In this document: one piece after another, positions 7,743 to 16,254 of the stretch
Numbering within the stretch: the first letter of the stretch is position 1
How the letters are laid out: each line of letters starts with the position of its first letter
Assembly (NCBI GenBank): GCA_021159005.1
Contig: JAGGSN010000134.1
Span: 1 to 64,000, forward strand
DNA length: 64,000 nt
Direction of reading: 5' to 3'
DNA from: Candidatus Zixiibacteriota bacterium
Lineage (GTDB): Bacteria > Zixibacteria > MSB-5A5 > UBA10806 > 4484-95
The notes under the pieces: model-generated
What the model saw: the letters and a program-made list of their open reading frames with translations, nothing else
Databases searched by the model: none
What the model was told of the DNA's origin: nothing
Position numbers and translations under genes: made by a program

Positions 7743-8021
7743 CTAATCTTGTAAAGCGGCGCTGAGAGTATCGATAAGTTTTTTGGTTTTTACCTCAAGG
7801 CTATTCGGTATTTGTTGTCGAGCTTGAAATAATTCATCTGCAATATTCAATGCAGCCAAAACCGCTATCCGCGTATCGGATTGATCTTGAAATTTTGAGG
7901 CAATCTCCCTCATGGTTTTATCAACATGAGCGGCGGTTTCTTCTATATATTTATTGCTGGCATCAGCCTTGAGCGCATATTGGTTGCCAAAAATGGTTAC
8001 CTTCAGCTTACTTTTTTCCAT
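7743..8021 (-). CDS. zapA: Cell division protein ZapA
   Basis: 92 residues. The ZapA pattern is clear: KVTIFGNQYALKADASNKYIEETAAHVDKTM, a short globular dimerisation head, then IAVLAALNIADELFQAR and a C-terminal coiled coil. ZapA crosslinks FtsZ filaments at the division ring. It sits between the coiled-coil gene at 8057-8383 and rny. The pheT-zapA-rny order recurs in several phyla. No 6S RNA can be placed downstream because only 30 bases separate it from rny. Confidence 0.92.
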   Translation of the reverse strand: MEKSKLKVTIFGNQYALKADASNKYIEETAAHVDKTMREIASKFQDQSDTRIAVLAALNIADELFQARQQIPNSLEVKTKKLIDTLSAALQD

Positions 8022-8056
8022 GCGATTAACTAAAACTCCCCAATCTATATTAAAAA

Positions 8057-8383
8057 TTAATTCTCTATTGAATATCTTTTTTCAAATACCGAAAGTTTTG
8101 CCGACAGGTTTTTAAGCCTGTTTTTAACATCCTGTTCCCTAACCTGCCATGCTTCCTGACCGGATGCTTTTAGCTTTTCGAGGTCTTGCTTCAATCTTTC
8201 GGCTTTCTTTTCACTTAACGCATATAAACGCTTAAGTTCGTTTATTTCTCCTGTTATCTTCTTATTGATATCCTTTAATTCATTTATTTTTACAATAGCA
8301 TTATAAACTACTATTTCAAGTTTTTCAAAGTTTTTATCAATATCTTTTTCGTTATTTTTCATATTCATATTCATATTAATCAC
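8057..8383 (-). CDS. Small coiled-coil protein, possibly ZapB-like
   Basis: 108 residues, almost all predicted coiled coil (about 15-95) rich in Lys, Glu and Leu, with no membrane segment. The first codons are a tandem repeat (MINMNMNMKNN), so the start could be any of four Met codons. It lies directly upstream of zapA and downstream of pheT. Position and composition suggest a ZapA partner like ZapB, but the family is not recognised with certainty. Confidence 0.6.
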   Translation of the reverse strand: MINMNMNMKNNEKDIDKNFEKLEIVVYNAIVKINELKDINKKITGEINELKRLYALSEKKAERLKQDLEKLKASGQEAWQVREQDVKNRLKNLSAKLSVFEKRYSIEN

Positions 8384-8399
8384 TATTTAGAATTTATCA

Positions 8400-10781
8400 T
8401 CAGGATCTTAATTCAGCGCCAAATTCCTCATTTAATTTAAGGACTACTTTTTTATGAACCTCGTCAACCTCATCATCTGTAAGCGTTTGCTTAGCAGAAC
8501 GATATATTATCCTGAAAGCAATGCTTTTTTTGCCTTCCGGGATATTTTTACCTTCATATACATCAAACGGATATACATTTTCAACCAAATTATTATTAAC
8601 CGACTGTATCATGTTTATAATATCAATGGCGCGAATACCCTGACCGACTATCAGCGCAATATCTCTATCTGAGGCAGGGTATTTCGGCAATGATTTAAAA
8701 TATTTGGGTTTTGCTGCCAGTTGAGCAAATTTTTCAAAATCAAATTCTGCGATAAAGCAATCTTGTTTAATGCCTACTTGTTTTCCCGCCCGGTTGGAAA
8801 CCTTGCCTAACATTCCCATATTTTGACCATCAAGAGCGACAATAATGAAACTGCAATCATCATCAAAATAGGGGTTGTTTTGCGGCTTTATCTCCAATTC
8901 AATCTTAAAATAATCAAAGATTGCTTCAAGTTCTGCTTTAAGCGAATAAAAATCAGTATATTTTTCTTTATTGCGCCAGCTTACCGGTTGCTCGCGGCCG
9001 CAAAGACCAAGACAAATGGCTTCCTTTTCATCAGATAGCTCGCCTGATGATGGTTTATATACTACGCTAATCTCAAACAGCTTGATATCTTTATTGCCAT
9101 AATTAATGTTATGCTTCAGCGTTTTAAGCATAGATATTGTTAAATTAGGCCTGAGAACCGACATTTCCTCAGACAGAGGATTTTGTAATTCTACTAAGGA
9201 TGCGTTCTCATCGATTTTTTTCAACTGCCGGCCATCAATTAGAGTGAGCGAACATGTTTCAACAAAGCCGCCGCCAACAAGAAGATTTCTCAGACTATCT
9301 TTGATTAACGATTCGGGATTTATTTCGACCCCGAGAGCGCCTCCGGGCTGGAATCTTTCGGGGATATTATCAATACCGTAAATACGAGTGATTTCCTCAA
9401 TGAGATCGATTTCACGGGTAAGGTCGGGTCTGAATGACGGCTGAGTAATCTGCATTGGCGAGCCGTTTTTATATTCAATATCAAGGCCATCGAAAATCCG
9501 GCATATTTTGGCTTTATCGATATTCACGCCTAATATTATTTCAACTCTCTCGGGACGAAAATCGATTTTTGCCGGTGAGAACTTTTTGGGATAACAATCA
9601 ATTATTCCTCTGTGTATTTCTCCGCCGGCAAGTTTAGCAATTAAACCGCAAGCCCTGTTATTGGCTTTGGGCGCCATCAGGCGGTCGGCTCCCCGCTCGA
9701 ATCTTTGCGATGATTCGGTCGATAAGCCTACAGTTTTGGCACCACGGCGAATTGTCGCCGGGTCGAAATAAGCAGATTCGAGCAGAATATCAGTTGTGTT
9801 ATCTGTTACCTCAGAGTTTAGTCCGCCCATGATGCCAGCCAAGGCAACGGCATTCTCGCCATCGGTTATAAGCAGGTGACTATCATTAAGTTCCCTGTCT
9901 TCGCCATCAAGCGTGGTAAATTTCTCGCCCTTGACTGCATTTTTAACTACGACTTTCTTCGTTTTGAAAAATTTATAATCAAAGGCATGAAGAGGCTGGC
10001 CGGTTTCTAAAAGCACATAGTTAGTAATATCAACAACATTATTTAACGGGCGAATTCCCAAATAGTAAAGGCGGGCTTTAAGCCATAATGGCGACTGTTT
10101 GATTTTCACACTGGAAATTAATCTTCCGGTATAACGCGGACAGCCATCCGAGTTTTCGATTTCAATGGCAAGGTCGGATGAAGTCTCCGGTCCGGCTTCG
10201 ATTACGTTGAAATCGGGGTAATTAATCTTTCCGCCAAGCAACGCCTTAACCTCTCTGGCGATGCCTATATGCGACAGGCAGTCCGGACGGTTGGGAGTGA
10301 TTTCCAGTTCAAATATATAATCAACAAGTGTAAGGATTTGTTCGATTGGCGTTCCCGGCGCGATGCCGCCATCAAGCTCGATAATGCCGGTGTGGTCATC
10401 CGATATGCCAAGCTCATCCTCGGCGAGTATCATGCCGAAAGATTCAACGCCGCGGATTTTAGCTTTTTTTAATTTAGTTCCATTGGCTAAAACTGCGCCT
10501 ACCTTAGCAAAAAATACAATCAGCCCGGGTTTGGCATTAGGCGCGCCGCAGATAGCGGTGAGCTTTTCATTGCCGACATCAACTGTGCAAACAGTCAGTC
10601 TATCCGCCTGCGGATGCGAATCGACAGTGAGGATTTTGCCGGCGACTACTCCCGAAATATCGAGGCCTTTTTTCTCTATAGCTTCAATCTCAGAACCCGA
10701 CAGGGTCAGTAGGTCGGCGATTTTATCAACCGAGACGTCAAATTCGATTAGCTCTTTTAGCCAGTTATAACTTATTTTCAT
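8400..10781 (-). CDS. pheT: Phenylalanine-tRNA ligase beta subunit
   Basis: 793 residues, typical length. An N-terminal tRNA-binding (EMAP-like) domain occupies about residues 40-150. B3/B4 editing domains follow (RLISSVKIKQSPLWLKARL; NVVDITNYVLLETGQPLHAFD), then B5 (SAYFDPATIRRGAK; STESSQRFERGAD), a core-like region and a C-terminal ferredoxin-fold anticodon-binding domain (KYPASDRDIALIV). It forms the alpha2-beta2 PheRS with PheS; the start ATG shares a base with the pheS stop (TAATG), giving tight coupling. Confidence 0.97.
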   Translation of the reverse strand: MKISYNWLKELIEFDVSVDKIADLLTLSGSEIEAIEKKGLDISGVVAGKILTVDSHPQADRLTVCTVDVGNEKLTAICGAPNAKPGLIVFFAKVGAVLANGTKLKKAKIRGVESFGMILAEDELGISDDHTGIIELDGGIAPGTPIEQILTLVDYIFELEITPNRPDCLSHIGIAREVKALLGGKINYPDFNVIEAGPETSSDLAIEIENSDGCPRYTGRLISSVKIKQSPLWLKARLYYLGIRPLNNVVDITNYVLLETGQPLHAFDYKFFKTKKVVVKNAVKGEKFTTLDGEDRELNDSHLLITDGENAVALAGIMGGLNSEVTDNTTDILLESAYFDPATIRRGAKTVGLSTESSQRFERGADRLMAPKANNRACGLIAKLAGGEIHRGIIDCYPKKFSPAKIDFRPERVEIILGVNIDKAKICRIFDGLDIEYKNGSPMQITQPSFRPDLTREIDLIEEITRIYGIDNIPERFQPGGALGVEINPESLIKDSLRNLLVGGGFVETCSLTLIDGRQLKKIDENASLVELQNPLSEEMSVLRPNLTISMLKTLKHNINYGNKDIKLFEISVVYKPSSGELSDEKEAICLGLCGREQPVSWRNKEKYTDFYSLKAELEAIFDYFKIELEIKPQNNPYFDDDCSFIIVALDGQNMGMLGKVSNRAGKQVGIKQDCFIAEFDFEKFAQLAAKPKYFKSLPKYPASDRDIALIVGQGIRAIDIINMIQSVNNNLVENVYPFDVYEGKNIPEGKKSIAFRIIYRSAKQTLTDDEVDEVHKKVVLKLNEEFGAELRS

Positions 10782-11794
10782 TAGAACTGCCTTATAAATC
10801 TGACATCATTTTCGTACAACAAACGAACATCATCAATACGATACCGCAGCATGGCGAGACGGTCTATACCCATCCCCCAAGCAAAACCGGTATATTTTTC
10901 GCTATCGTAGCTGACAGCTTTAAACACCTCAGGGTCAACCATACCGGCGCCGGAAATTTCCAGCCAGCCGTTATGTTTGCAAACACGGCAGCCTTTACCT
11001 CCGCAAATTACGCAGGAGAAATCATATTCAACCGATGGCTCGGTAAACGGGAAAAAGTGAGGTCTGAACCTGACTTTGACATTTTTGCCAAACATCGCCT
11101 GGGCAAAAGCGGTGATTGTGCCTTTCAAATCGGCAAAAGTAACGCCTTTATCGACATACAAGCCCTCACACTGATAAAATACGGGCGAATGCGAGGGGTC
11201 GGGAGTATCCGAGCGGTAGCATCTGCCGGGAGCAATAATTCTGACTGGCGGTTTTTGCTTTTCCATAGTGCGAATTTGCACCGGTGATGTATGTGTTCTA
11301 AGGCAAACGCCTTTTTTGATATAGAAGGTATCGGATAAATCCCGCGAGGGATGGTCCTCCGGCGTGTTTAAGGCATCGAAAGTATAATATTCGGTTTCAA
11401 CATCAGGGCCAGAAGCAACCTCGAAACCCATGCCATGAAATATAGAGACTATATCATCAATGGTTTGCAATAATGGATGTTTATGTCCCGTAAAATCTCT
11501 TCTAACAGGAAGCGTATAATCAAGAACATCTTTTTTTATAGATTCAGCCAATGCGGCTGTTTTGGTATCGATTTTTTCTTGAATCAGCTTTTTCAGACGG
11601 TTTATTTCGCCGCCGATTTTCGGGCGCATTTCGGTAGAAGCTTTGCCAATGTATTTCGAGAGTTCGGTTAGTTTACCCTTTCGCCCTAAAAATTCGATTT
11701 TCAGGGCATCGAGATCATTTTTATTGACAACAGAACCCAGCTTTGATAAAGCGAACTCTTCAAAATGTTTTATCTGAATTAATAAATCATCCAT
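10781..11794 (-). CDS. pheS: Phenylalanine-tRNA ligase alpha subunit
   Basis: 337 residues. An N-terminal coiled coil (about 1-90) binds tRNA. The class II catalytic core shows motif 2 (APGRCYRSDTPDPSHSPVFYQCEGL), FTEPSVEYDF and motif 3 (GFAWGMGIDRLAMLRY). A Cys cluster (CVICGGKGCRVC) probably binds zinc. It charges tRNA-Phe together with PheT. The gene follows rplT by 63 bases, the classic infC-rpmI-rplT-pheST order. Confidence 0.97.
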   Translation of the reverse strand: MDDLLIQIKHFEEFALSKLGSVVNKNDLDALKIEFLGRKGKLTELSKYIGKASTEMRPKIGGEINRLKKLIQEKIDTKTAALAESIKKDVLDYTLPVRRDFTGHKHPLLQTIDDIVSIFHGMGFEVASGPDVETEYYTFDALNTPEDHPSRDLSDTFYIKKGVCLRTHTSPVQIRTMEKQKPPVRIIAPGRCYRSDTPDPSHSPVFYQCEGLYVDKGVTFADLKGTITAFAQAMFGKNVKVRFRPHFFPFTEPSVEYDFSCVICGGKGCRVCKHNGWLEISGAGMVDPEVFKAVSYDSEKYTGFAWGMGIDRLAMLRYRIDDVRLLYENDVRFIRQF

Positions 11795-11857
11795 TTAAAT
11801 ATATATTAAAGCTTTTCGCTGAAAGCCTTATTTAATAGTTATATAAAGAGCAATTAA

Positions 11858-12208
11858 TTAGCTGGCTTTAACAGCCTCGACAACCTGTCGGAAGCCCTCG
11901 CTATCTTTAACCGCCATATCGGCAAGAACTTTGCGGTCTAATGTAATGCCCGCTTTTTTCAAGCCGTTAATAAACTGTGAATAACTAAGGTCATAAAGCC
12001 TGACAGCGGCATTAATTCTTATTATCCATAATCTGCGGAATTCTCTTTTTCTATTGCGACGGTCGCGATAGGCATAAGCAAGGCCTTTCTGGACCGTTTC
12101 TTTGGCAGTACGGTATAATTTTCTTCGCCCGCCATAATTGCCCTTGGCCGCTTTTATGACTTGTTTGTGACGTCTTTTAGCAGCCGGGTTATTAGTAGTA
12201 CGAGGCAT
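11858..12208 (-). CDS. rplT: 50S ribosomal protein L20
   Basis: 116 residues with the highly basic N-terminal extension of L20 ([24 protein letters not shown]) and the globular C-terminus ([31 protein letters not shown]). L20 binds 23S rRNA early in assembly and in some bacteria represses its own operon. It follows rpmI by 17 bases. Confidence 0.98.
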   Translation of the reverse strand: MPRTTNNPAAKRRHKQVIKAAKGNYGGRRKLYRTAKETVQKGLAYAYRDRRNRKREFRRLWIIRINAAVRLYDLSYSQFINGLKKAGITLDRKVLADMAVKDSEGFRQVVEAVKAS

Positions 12209-12225
12209 TTTGTCTCCCTACAACT

Positions 12226-12420
12226 TTAATATGGAATCATCTTGTTTACGCGATCCCTATCAGCATCCGAAACAAGTCCTGATTTTCTAAGTTGTCTTTT
12301 GCGTTTTTTAGTTTTTTTGGTCAATATATGACTGGTATTCATATGGCTTCGCTTTATTTTTCCGGTTCCTGTTTTTTTGAACCTTTTAGCGGCAGCCCTG
12401 TTTGTTTTAATTTTTGGCAT
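12226..12420 (-). CDS. rpmI: 50S ribosomal protein L35
   Basis: 64 residues, basic, with the L35 pattern [36 protein letters not shown] and a C-terminal VNKMIPY. It is a structural protein of the large subunit, in the standard infC-rpmI-rplT order, 84 bases after infC. Confidence 0.98.
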   Translation of the reverse strand: MPKIKTNRAAAKRFKKTGTGKIKRSHMNTSHILTKKTKKRKRQLRKSGLVSDADRDRVNKMIPY

Positions 12421-12504
12421 TTCTTACTCCCATAGGGAATGAATATATACTAAATTAATCATAAGCGCAACAAAAATTTACATTGCGACGATTAAACCAT
12501 TTCA

Positions 12505-13038
12505 TTAAGCCTGAACTTCTTTTTTGGCCGCAAACATTAAAAACATCCGACGACCCTCCATAAAGGAGTCAGATTCTGGTTCGGCAATATCGGCAAGGTC
12601 GGCTATTATTTTATCTAATAGTTTCTTTCCGAGTTCTTTATGAGCCATTTCCCTGCCTCGAAAGGCAACATATACTTTCACCTTATCGCCTTGTTTCAAG
12701 AACTCGATGATGTGTTTCAACTTAAATCTATAATCATGCTCTTCGGTTTTAGGTCGAAACCTCATTTCCTTAAGGTTAACAGTATGCTGTTTCTTTTTAG
12801 CGATTTTAGCTTTTTTCGATTGCTCGTATAGATATTTGCCAAAATCCATTATTTTACAAACTGGCGGTTTGACAGTAGGCGCAACTTCAACTAAATCAAG
12901 TCCTTTACTTTTAGCAATCTCCTGCGCTTTCTGGATACTGACAACGCCAACCTGCTGGCCTTCATCATCAATCAGCCGCACTTCCGGCGATCTGATTTTA
13001 TAGTTGACCCTGATTCTGGTTTCTCGTCCTTTGGCTAT
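12505..13038 (-). CDS. infC: Translation initiation factor IF-3, probable AUA start
   Basis: 177 residues if started at ATA 13036-13038. The usual starts fail: the first GTG/ATG/TTG in frame (12979-12981) would remove the conserved N-terminal block that reads RIRVNYKIRSPEVRLIDDEG. Upstream, the frame is open only back to a TAA at 13054-13056. A strong AGGAGG (13046-13051) sits 7 bases before the ATA. E. coli infC starts at AUU, so that IF-3, which rejects poor start codons, represses its own synthesis; the same logic probably applies here. The SD overlaps the thrS stop codon. N- and C-domains of IF-3 are complete. Confidence 0.9.
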   Translation of the reverse strand: MAKGRETRIRVNYKIRSPEVRLIDDEGQQVGVVSIQKAQEIAKSKGLDLVEVAPTVKPPVCKIMDFGKYLYEQSKKAKIAKKKQHTVNLKEMRFRPKTEEHDYRFKLKHIIEFLKQGDKVKVYVAFRGREMAHKELGKKLLDKIIADLADIAEPESDSFMEGRRMFLMFAAKKEVQA

Positions 13039-13045
13039 TAAAACA

Positions 13046-13051
13046 CCTCCT
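13046..13051 (-). promoter_or_regulatory. Strong Shine-Dalgarno deciding the infC AUA start
   Basis: AGGAGG on the minus strand, overlapping the thrS TAG stop and 7 bases from the proposed ATA initiation codon of infC. Confidence 0.75.
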
Positions 13052-14981
13052 ACTTAAGAGCTTTTGTTTGTATTTTTTGAAGCATTTCCGCTAATACAGA
13101 TTTAGGTTCAGCTATGCCGACATCTCCGATTTTATGACGTCGGACAGAAACTTTACCCTCTGCGGCTTCTTTTTTACCAACAATAAACATATATGGAATT
13201 TTTAGATTTTCAGCTTCACGGATTTTAAAGCCAATTTTTTGACTGCGTAAATCAGTTTTCGCGCGCACGCCGGCGGATTTGAAAAAGGCTGTGATTTCAT
13301 TCGCATAATCGTTAACCTCATCGACAACCGGCAGAACAATAGCCTGTATGGGAGCTAACCAAAGCGGGAAATCACCGCCATAATGTTCTATCAATATGCC
13401 AAAGAATCGCTCCATCGAACCAAGCAAAGCGCGATGCACCATAACAGTTTGGTGTTCGGCGCCATCCTCACCGGTGTAGGTAAGATTGAATCGTTCGGGA
13501 AGGTTAAAATCGACCTGAATTGTAGTGCATTGCCATGATCTGCCTAAGACATCTCGAATTTTCACATCAATTTTGGGACCGTAAAATACGCCTTCGCCGG
13601 GGTCGACTTGATATTCCAAGCCTTTTTTCTCCAGCGCTTTCTTTAAAGCATCAGTCGCTCTGTCCCAGTTATCCTGAGTACCGACATATTTTTCCGGCTG
13701 AGTTGAGAGATAAGTTTCATATTCCTCGAAGCCAAAGGTTTTGAGGAAAAACAGGTTAAAATCAAGCAGTTTTAGCAGTTCATCCTCAAGCTGGTCTTTT
13801 CGACAAAAAACATGAGCATCATCCTGAGTGAAACCTCTGACTCTGAATAAGCCCTGAAGAACGCCCGAGCGTTCATAACGATAGACAGCTCCCAGTTCAG
13901 CCCATCGGTACGGCAAATCGCGATATGAATGTTTTTTGCTGTTATATATCCCGATATGGAACGGGCAATTCATCGGCTTGAGTTGGTACTGCTGATTATC
14001 GATAACCATGGGATTATACATGCTGTCTTTATAGAACTTAAGATGGCCGGATTTCTGCCAGAGGTCGATTTTGGCGATATGCGGAGTAAAGACTATATCA
14101 TAGCCATTTTTCAGATGTTCTTCGCGCCAGAAATTTTCGATTAGATTTCTGATTAAAGCGCCTTTCGGATGCCATAATGCCAAGCCGGGACCGATATCAT
14201 CGGTAAGTGAGAACAGATCGAGGTTTTTGCCCAGTATTCGATGGTCTCTTTGCTTAGCCAGTTCGAGGCGGTCGAGATGCTCTTTGAGCATCTTTTTATC
14301 AGGGAAAGAGACGCCGTATATTCTCTGCAGCATTTTATTATTTTCATCGCCGCGCCAATAGGCTCCGGCAATGCTTAGCAGTTTAAACGCTTTTATTTTT
14401 CCGGTTGATGGTATATGGGGGCCGCGGCACATATCCTCGAAATCGCCGAGGGTGTAGAAACTTACGGAATCTTCCTCAAATTCGTTCGCCATTTCAAGCT
14501 TATATATATCGCCTGAATCATTATCTTTAATATGACGGATAGCCTCCTCTTTAGACATCTCGACGCGTTTAAAGAGGAGATTTTCCTTGATAATTTTAGC
14601 CATTTCCTTCTCGATAGCTTGCAGGTCGTTTTCGTTTAGGTTTTGCGGCAGGTCTATATCATAATAAAACCGGGCGGAAAAATCATCGGGGATAGCAGGA
14701 CCGATAGCCAGTTTGGCATCGGGGTAAAGAAGCATAATAGCTGAGGCCATTATATGCGCTGATGAATGCCAGAATATCTCTTTGCCCTCGCTATCATTAT
14801 AGGTAATGATTCTAAGGGAAGCGTCTTCATTAATAGGGAAATCGATATCGACTAAGCGCCCATTAACCTCAGCGGCTAAGGCGGCTTTTTTCAGGCTTGA
14901 ACCGATAGACTCCGCTACATCAGCGGCGGTTATTTCCTTTGAAAATTCCTTTATCGATTTGTCGGGCAGCGTTAACTTCAT
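13050..14981 (-). CDS. thrS: Threonine-tRNA ligase
   Basis: 643 residues, full length. An N-terminal TGS domain (1-60) precedes the editing domain with HSSAHIMA. The class II catalytic core follows, with the zinc ligand Cys in MNCPFHI and motif 2 RYERSGVLQGLFRVRGFTQDDAHVF, and the C-terminal anticodon domain has VLPVVDEV. It charges tRNA-Thr and removes mischarged serine. It heads the operon, 20 bases downstream of a hairpin (15001-15024), and its stop overlaps the infC ribosome binding site. Confidence 0.98.
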   Translation of the reverse strand: MKLTLPDKSIKEFSKEITAADVAESIGSSLKKAALAAEVNGRLVDIDFPINEDASLRIITYNDSEGKEIFWHSSAHIMASAIMLLYPDAKLAIGPAIPDDFSARFYYDIDLPQNLNENDLQAIEKEMAKIIKENLLFKRVEMSKEEAIRHIKDNDSGDIYKLEMANEFEEDSVSFYTLGDFEDMCRGPHIPSTGKIKAFKLLSIAGAYWRGDENNKMLQRIYGVSFPDKKMLKEHLDRLELAKQRDHRILGKNLDLFSLTDDIGPGLALWHPKGALIRNLIENFWREEHLKNGYDIVFTPHIAKIDLWQKSGHLKFYKDSMYNPMVIDNQQYQLKPMNCPFHIGIYNSKKHSYRDLPYRWAELGAVYRYERSGVLQGLFRVRGFTQDDAHVFCRKDQLEDELLKLLDFNLFFLKTFGFEEYETYLSTQPEKYVGTQDNWDRATDALKKALEKKGLEYQVDPGEGVFYGPKIDVKIRDVLGRSWQCTTIQVDFNLPERFNLTYTGEDGAEHQTVMVHRALLGSMERFFGILIEHYGGDFPLWLAPIQAIVLPVVDEVNDYANEITAFFKSAGVRAKTDLRSQKIGFKIREAENLKIPYMFIVGKKEAAEGKVSVRRHKIGDVGIAEPKSVLAEMLQKIQTKALK

Positions 14982-15000
14982 TTCGTTTCTAAATTAAATT

Positions 15001-15024
15001 GACCACTCCATATATAGAGTAGTC
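15001..15024 (-). promoter_or_regulatory. Stem-loop in the thrS leader
   Basis: GACTACTC and GAGTGGTC form an 8-bp stem with one G-U pair around TATATATG, 20 bases before the thrS ATG. It could be a translational operator or part of the tRNA-Val 3' end processing region. The loop does not show a threonine anticodon. Confidence 0.4.
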
Positions 15025-15073
15025 GGTAAATTCATCTTTTAGTTTATCTTCACTCTACAACAACTATCAAAAA

Positions 15074-15150
15074 TGGTGGGCGATACTGGAATTGAACCAG
15101 TGACCTCTTGCATGTCAAGCAAGCACTCTAACCAACTGAGCTAATCGCCC
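15074..15150 (-). tRNA. tRNA-Val (anticodon GAC)
   Basis: A complete cloverleaf on the minus strand. The acceptor stem is GGGCGAT/ATCGCCC, the D loop has AGTTGGT, and the anticodon stem CTTGC/GCAAG holds the loop TTGACAT (GAC). The T loop has TTCAATT and CCA is encoded (15074-15076). It precedes thrS in the same direction. Unlike the tRNA-Pro at 488-562, its CCA end is genomically encoded. Confidence 0.97.
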
Positions 15151-15594
15151 AACTCTCTTTGCGACAGAATATTAATGATTAACCGGCATCAGTCAAGAAA
15201 AAATTGTCTTTTCTCGCTATTTAACTACAAAATCTTTTATTGGTCATATTTTCGGCATAAGGCGGGGAAAGTTGATAATGAAGTTGGCGCACGAGGACAT
15301 ACGCAAACTACGGAAATAATTGTTATACAAGGTGGTATGCCAACTATGCAAAAAGTTGGTGCACCGGGAGAATCGCCAACCATACTGAGATATTTTAATT
15401 TATGTATAAGAATAGTTGTTAAGAATTATAGCAATAATTCGATAATCTGTAATAGGAACCGAATATTTATAGAAGGGATTTTTGATTTAGCTCAGGTGTG
15501 TTAATTATGCTGTTGTATAATAAGATGTTCATTCAGCAGCAGTTTTTATCATTTCACAACACTATCAAAATAAACATTTAACTAAGTATGTATA
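15151..15594. other. Spacer between divergent tRNA-Val/thrS and cysC
   Basis: No convincing gene; a 109-codon plus-strand frame at 15175-15504 has no ribosome binding site or recognisable family. It holds copy 2 of the 26-nt repeat (15283-15308) and GTTGG/CCAAC half-sites to about 15382. Confidence 0.5.
15283..15308 (+). repeat. 26-nt dispersed palindromic repeat, copy 2
   Basis: GTTGGCG, then CACGAGGACATA, then a degenerate right arm GCAAAC (one arm mismatch relative to the copies at 198-223 and 58043-58068). Confidence 0.6.
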
Positions 15595-15606
15595 GGAGAA
15601 ATCGCT

Positions 15607-16254
15607 ATGGCTCTTCGTACAAAAAAACCAGGCGCTGCAAGTGATGAAATAATTCCCTTACAAAGAAAGGATCTGTTTTGGACAGACGGTCAGATAAATC
15701 GAGCTGAACGTGAAAGGCGAAATAAGCATAGAAGTTGTATAATCTGGCTAACCGGATTAAGCGGAGCCGGTAAATCAACGATTGCACAGGAGCTTGAAAA
15801 GTTTCTGTTTGCTCAGGATTATCAGGTTGTGGTTCTTGATGGAGACAATGTTCGTCATGGGCTTAACAAAGATCTTGGTTTTTCTCAAGAAGACAGAGAT
15901 GAAAACATAAGGCGGATTGGCGAAACCGCCAAGCTTTTAATGGAAGCCGGGATAATTGCTATTACGGCATTTATTTCACCCTACGCTAAAACCCGGGACA
16001 GGGTTAGAGAAATTGTGCCGGAGGGTGATTTTATTGAAGTTCATATTGAATGTTCGCTTGATGAATGTGAACGCCGCGATGCCAAGGGGCTTTATAAGAA
16101 AGCAAGAGCCGGCCTTATCAAGAACTTTACCGGAATAGACGACCCATTTGAGGCGCCTGAGCATCCGGAGATTACAATCAACACAGAAAAATTAACGATA
16201 GAGCAATCGGCAAAAACAATTGTTCATTTTTTATCAAGCCGGGGATATTTATGA
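15607..16254 (+). CDS. cysC: Adenylylsulfate (APS) kinase
   Basis: 215 residues. A polar N-terminal extension of about 40 residues precedes the kinase. The P-loop GLSGAGKST lies at 50-58, followed by LDGDNVRHGLN (77-87), FISPY (122-126) and a KARAG-containing lid. It phosphorylates adenylylsulfate to PAPS, the sulfate donor. No sulfate adenylyltransferase is adjacent. AGGAG lies 7 bases upstream of the ATG. Its stop overlaps the sulfotransferase start (ATGA), so PAPS supply is coupled to a user enzyme rather than, or besides, cysteine synthesis. Confidence 0.94.
   Translation: MALRTKKPGAASDEIIPLQRKDLFWTDGQINRAERERRNKHRSCIIWLTGLSGAGKSTIAQELEKFLFAQDYQVVVLDGDNVRHGLNKDLGFSQEDRDENIRRIGETAKLLMEAGIIAITAFISPYAKTRDRVREIVPEGDFIEVHIECSLDECERRDAKGLYKKARAGLIKNFTGIDDPFEAPEHPEITINTEKLTIEQSAKTIVHFLSSRGYL

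Noticed and set aside
12979-12981. GTG start of infC
   Set aside because: It would delete the conserved N-terminal block of IF-3 and has no SD; the ATA at 13036-13038 with AGGAGG fits better.
14982-15073. T-box riboswitch upstream of thrS
   Set aside because: The leader is only about 90 bases to the tRNA gene and lacks the T-box consensus and a specifier loop; only one small hairpin is present.
15175-15504. Plus-strand coding frame of 109 residues
   Set aside because: Its composition is not protein-like, it runs through the 26-nt repeat, and it has no ribosome binding site or recognisable motif.
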